A stretch of 6,789 bases of DNA, from positions 1 to 6,789 of the forward strand of contig NZKZ01000150.1 in the NCBI GenBank assembly GCA_002694065.1. Direction: 5' to 3'. Positions 5,862 through 6,789 of the stretch are shown in pieces. A model generated the notes under the pieces. That model saw only the letters and a program-made list of their open reading frames with translations. It was not told where the DNA came from and searched no databases. Positions within the stretch are counted from its first letter, which is position 1. The number at the start of each line of letters is the position of its first letter. The position numbers were made by a program, and so were the translations under genes. The stretch is from Acidiferrobacter sp. (GTDB lineage Bacteria > Pseudomonadota > Gammaproteobacteria > Arenicellales > UBA868).

Positions 5862-6479
5862 GTGACACTTGGCAAAACCCTCTCGGAAAACTTTGCAGGC
5901 TTTAAACGCCTTGCGCAGGATAACGTGGAGTCAACGCGTGCCGCCGTGATGCTCCTGGTGACTCGCGAGCCTGGCACCAACAGGGGATCAGTCATCTTGA
6001 CGCGTCGAGCCAAAACTTTACGCCGACATGCGGGTCAGTATGCGCTGCCAGGCGGACGGGCAGAGCCAGGAGAGACTCCTGCCGAAACAGCGCTGCGCGA
6101 ATGCCGCGAAGAAATTGGGCTCGATCCAAAGGCGCATCAGGTCATCGGCCTGCTCGATGATTTCGTGACCGAGTCCGGTTTTTGTATCACGCCCGTAGTC
6201 GCCTGCATGGATGAGACCTTGAATCCCGCGCCAGACCCTGGAGAGGTCGAGCGGGTCTTTCATATTCCTTTAACGGAACTCGCAGACGCTAAAACAGAAG
6301 TCTCCCGATCAGCGACAGATGAATCGGTCCGAAACGGTTTTTCAATCATGCTGCCGACCGTTGGGCACGAGGTCTATGCGCCGACTGCTGCGATTCTTTT
6401 TCAGTTCAGGGAAGTCGCGCTGCTCGGCAGAACCACCCGGGTCAATGATCTGGGCCAGCCGCGTTTTGCCTGGCGCTAG
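5862..6479 (+). CDS. Nudix hydrolase, probable CoA pyrophosphatase (NudL/YeaB/NUDT7-like)
   Basis: The 205-residue protein has a full Nudix box at 65-87: G, five residues, E71, seven residues, R79-E80, C81, R82, E83-E84, I85, G86, L87. This is the Mg-binding catalytic helix of nucleoside-diphosphate-linked hydrolases. Directly before it, residues 45-65 read ILTRRAKTLRRHAG-x3-LPGG and fit the CoA-Nudix signature LLTxR[SA]x3Rx3Gx3FPGG with only conservative changes (I for L, L for F). Enzymes with this signature split CoA or its derivatives into 3',5'-ADP and 4'-phosphopantetheine; substrate here is inferred. Length agrees with bacterial relatives of about 190-210 residues. The start is GTG at 5862, 25 bases after coaE, without a clear ribosome site; no better upstream start exists. 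It is likely cotranscribed with coaE. Its 3' end overlaps the opposing mutT-like gene by 38 bases. ADP-ribose or other nucleotide substrates remain possible. Confidence 0.85.
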   Translation: MTLGKTLSENFAGFKRLAQDNVESTRAAVMLLVTREPGTNRGSVILTRRAKTLRRHAGQYALPGGRAEPGETPAETALRECREEIGLDPKAHQVIGLLDDFVTESGFCITPVVACMDETLNPAPDPGEVERVFHIPLTELADAKTEVSRSATDESVRNGFSIMLPTVGHEVYAPTAAILFQFREVALLGRTTRVNDLGQPRFAWR

Positions 6480-6789
6480 TGCTTGATACAGGCTCCGGCC
6501 ACACCAGCGCGCAGACTCTTTTCAGCAGTGCTCGATTGCCCTCAAGAAAATTCACCGAGGCAAGATCATCCGAGTGAACCCATCGGAGGTTTTGCCCCTC
6601 AACACCCTGGGCTTCGCCCCGATAGTCGGTCACCTGCCAGAAGTGCAGCTCGACCTCCCGATCAGGGTAGGCATGCGTGCAGGAGAAAAGCGCCTGCGCC
6701 GCCCCGACCTGCAGGTTAAGCTCCTCACGAAACTCGCGCACAAGCGCTTCAAACACGGTCTCCCCAGGTTCGACTTTGCCGCCGGGAAA
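6442..6789 (-). CDS. mutT: MutT-like Nudix hydrolase, 3' part (5' end outside window)
   Basis: The reading frame runs leftward from the window edge, leaving 115 visible residues. It opens with FPGGKVEPGET and a Nudix box at visible residues 4-26: G4, E10, R18-E19, F20, E22-E23, N25, L26. The last conserved glycine is asparagine, a change I believe also occurs in some MutT proteins. Later parts, WVHSDDL and NFLEGNRALLKRV, resemble the MutT end W-x-x-x-x-L followed by an F-x-x-x-N segment. MutT removes 8-oxo-dGTP from the nucleotide pool and prevents A:T to C:G mutations. About 20-30 N-terminal residues should lie beyond the window. The GTG at 6756 falls inside the Nudix box and cannot be the start. 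mutT is often found near pilD-coaE, although here it runs opposite to them. The symbol is probable, since other Nudix substrates cannot be excluded from this part alone. Confidence 0.82.
   Translation of the reverse strand, partial: FPGGKVEPGETVFEALVREFREELNLQVGAAQALFSCTHAYPDREVELHFWQVTDYRGEAQGVEGQNLRWVHSDDLASVNFLEGNRALLKRVCALVWPEPVSSTSARQNAAGPDH

Noticed and set aside
6483..6719. 78-codon open frame on the + strand at the right end
   Set aside because: Antisense to the mutT-like gene, whose Nudix box and tail are well conserved; low-complexity Pro/Arg-rich product.
1..6789. tRNA, rRNA, CRISPR array, insertion sequence, attachment site or prophage remains
   Set aside because: No repeat-spacer pattern, terminal inverted repeats, transposase or integrase motifs, or RNA gene sequence seen; nearly all bases are taken by housekeeping and pilus genes.

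Overview
The window looks like a chromosomal segment from a gammaproteobacterium. The order pilA, pilB, pilC, pilD, coaE, with pilA divergent, is the Pseudomonas/Xanthomonas-type type IV pilus assembly locus. The proteins read as close relatives of PilB, PilC and PilD from that class, and base composition is moderately GC-rich. The mature pilin is strongly acidic, which would suit a marine or halophilic host, but that is only inference. I cannot name the genus.

Layout: the 3' part of comF (1-450, +) enters from the left. A perfect hairpin terminator at 478-508 separates it from the convergent major pilin gene pilA (557-1042, -). A 347-base divergent region without a gene (1043-1389) holds the pilA ribosome site, a near-consensus CRP/Vfr-type palindrome and presumably both promoters. 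It is followed by a tightly packed + strand run: pilB (1390-3117), pilC (3122-4336), pilD (4362-5210), coaE (5219-5836) and a Nudix hydrolase with a CoA-pyrophosphatase signature (5862-6479). A mutT-like gene (6442 to the window end, -) converges on that run, and the two 3' ends overlap by 38 bases.

Functional reading: the prepilin PilA is cut at G^F and N-methylated by PilD. PilB is the cytoplasmic extension ATPase, PilC the inner-membrane platform, and ComF a DNA-uptake competence protein that needs such a pilus. Together these make a pilus/natural-transformation locus. No retraction ATPase, secretin or alignment genes are in the window. CoaE is the last enzyme of CoA synthesis and the next gene probably hydrolyses CoA, so a small CoA-turnover pair sits behind the pilus genes. 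The zinc-finger gene yacG, often found after coaE in related genomes, is absent.

This is mostly well-known housekeeping and pilus biology. I see no undescribed system, mobile element, CRISPR array or RNA gene. The most useful leads are the CRP-like site upstream of pilA, the coaE/CoA-Nudix pairing, the overlapping convergent Nudix genes and the possible hairpin before pilD.
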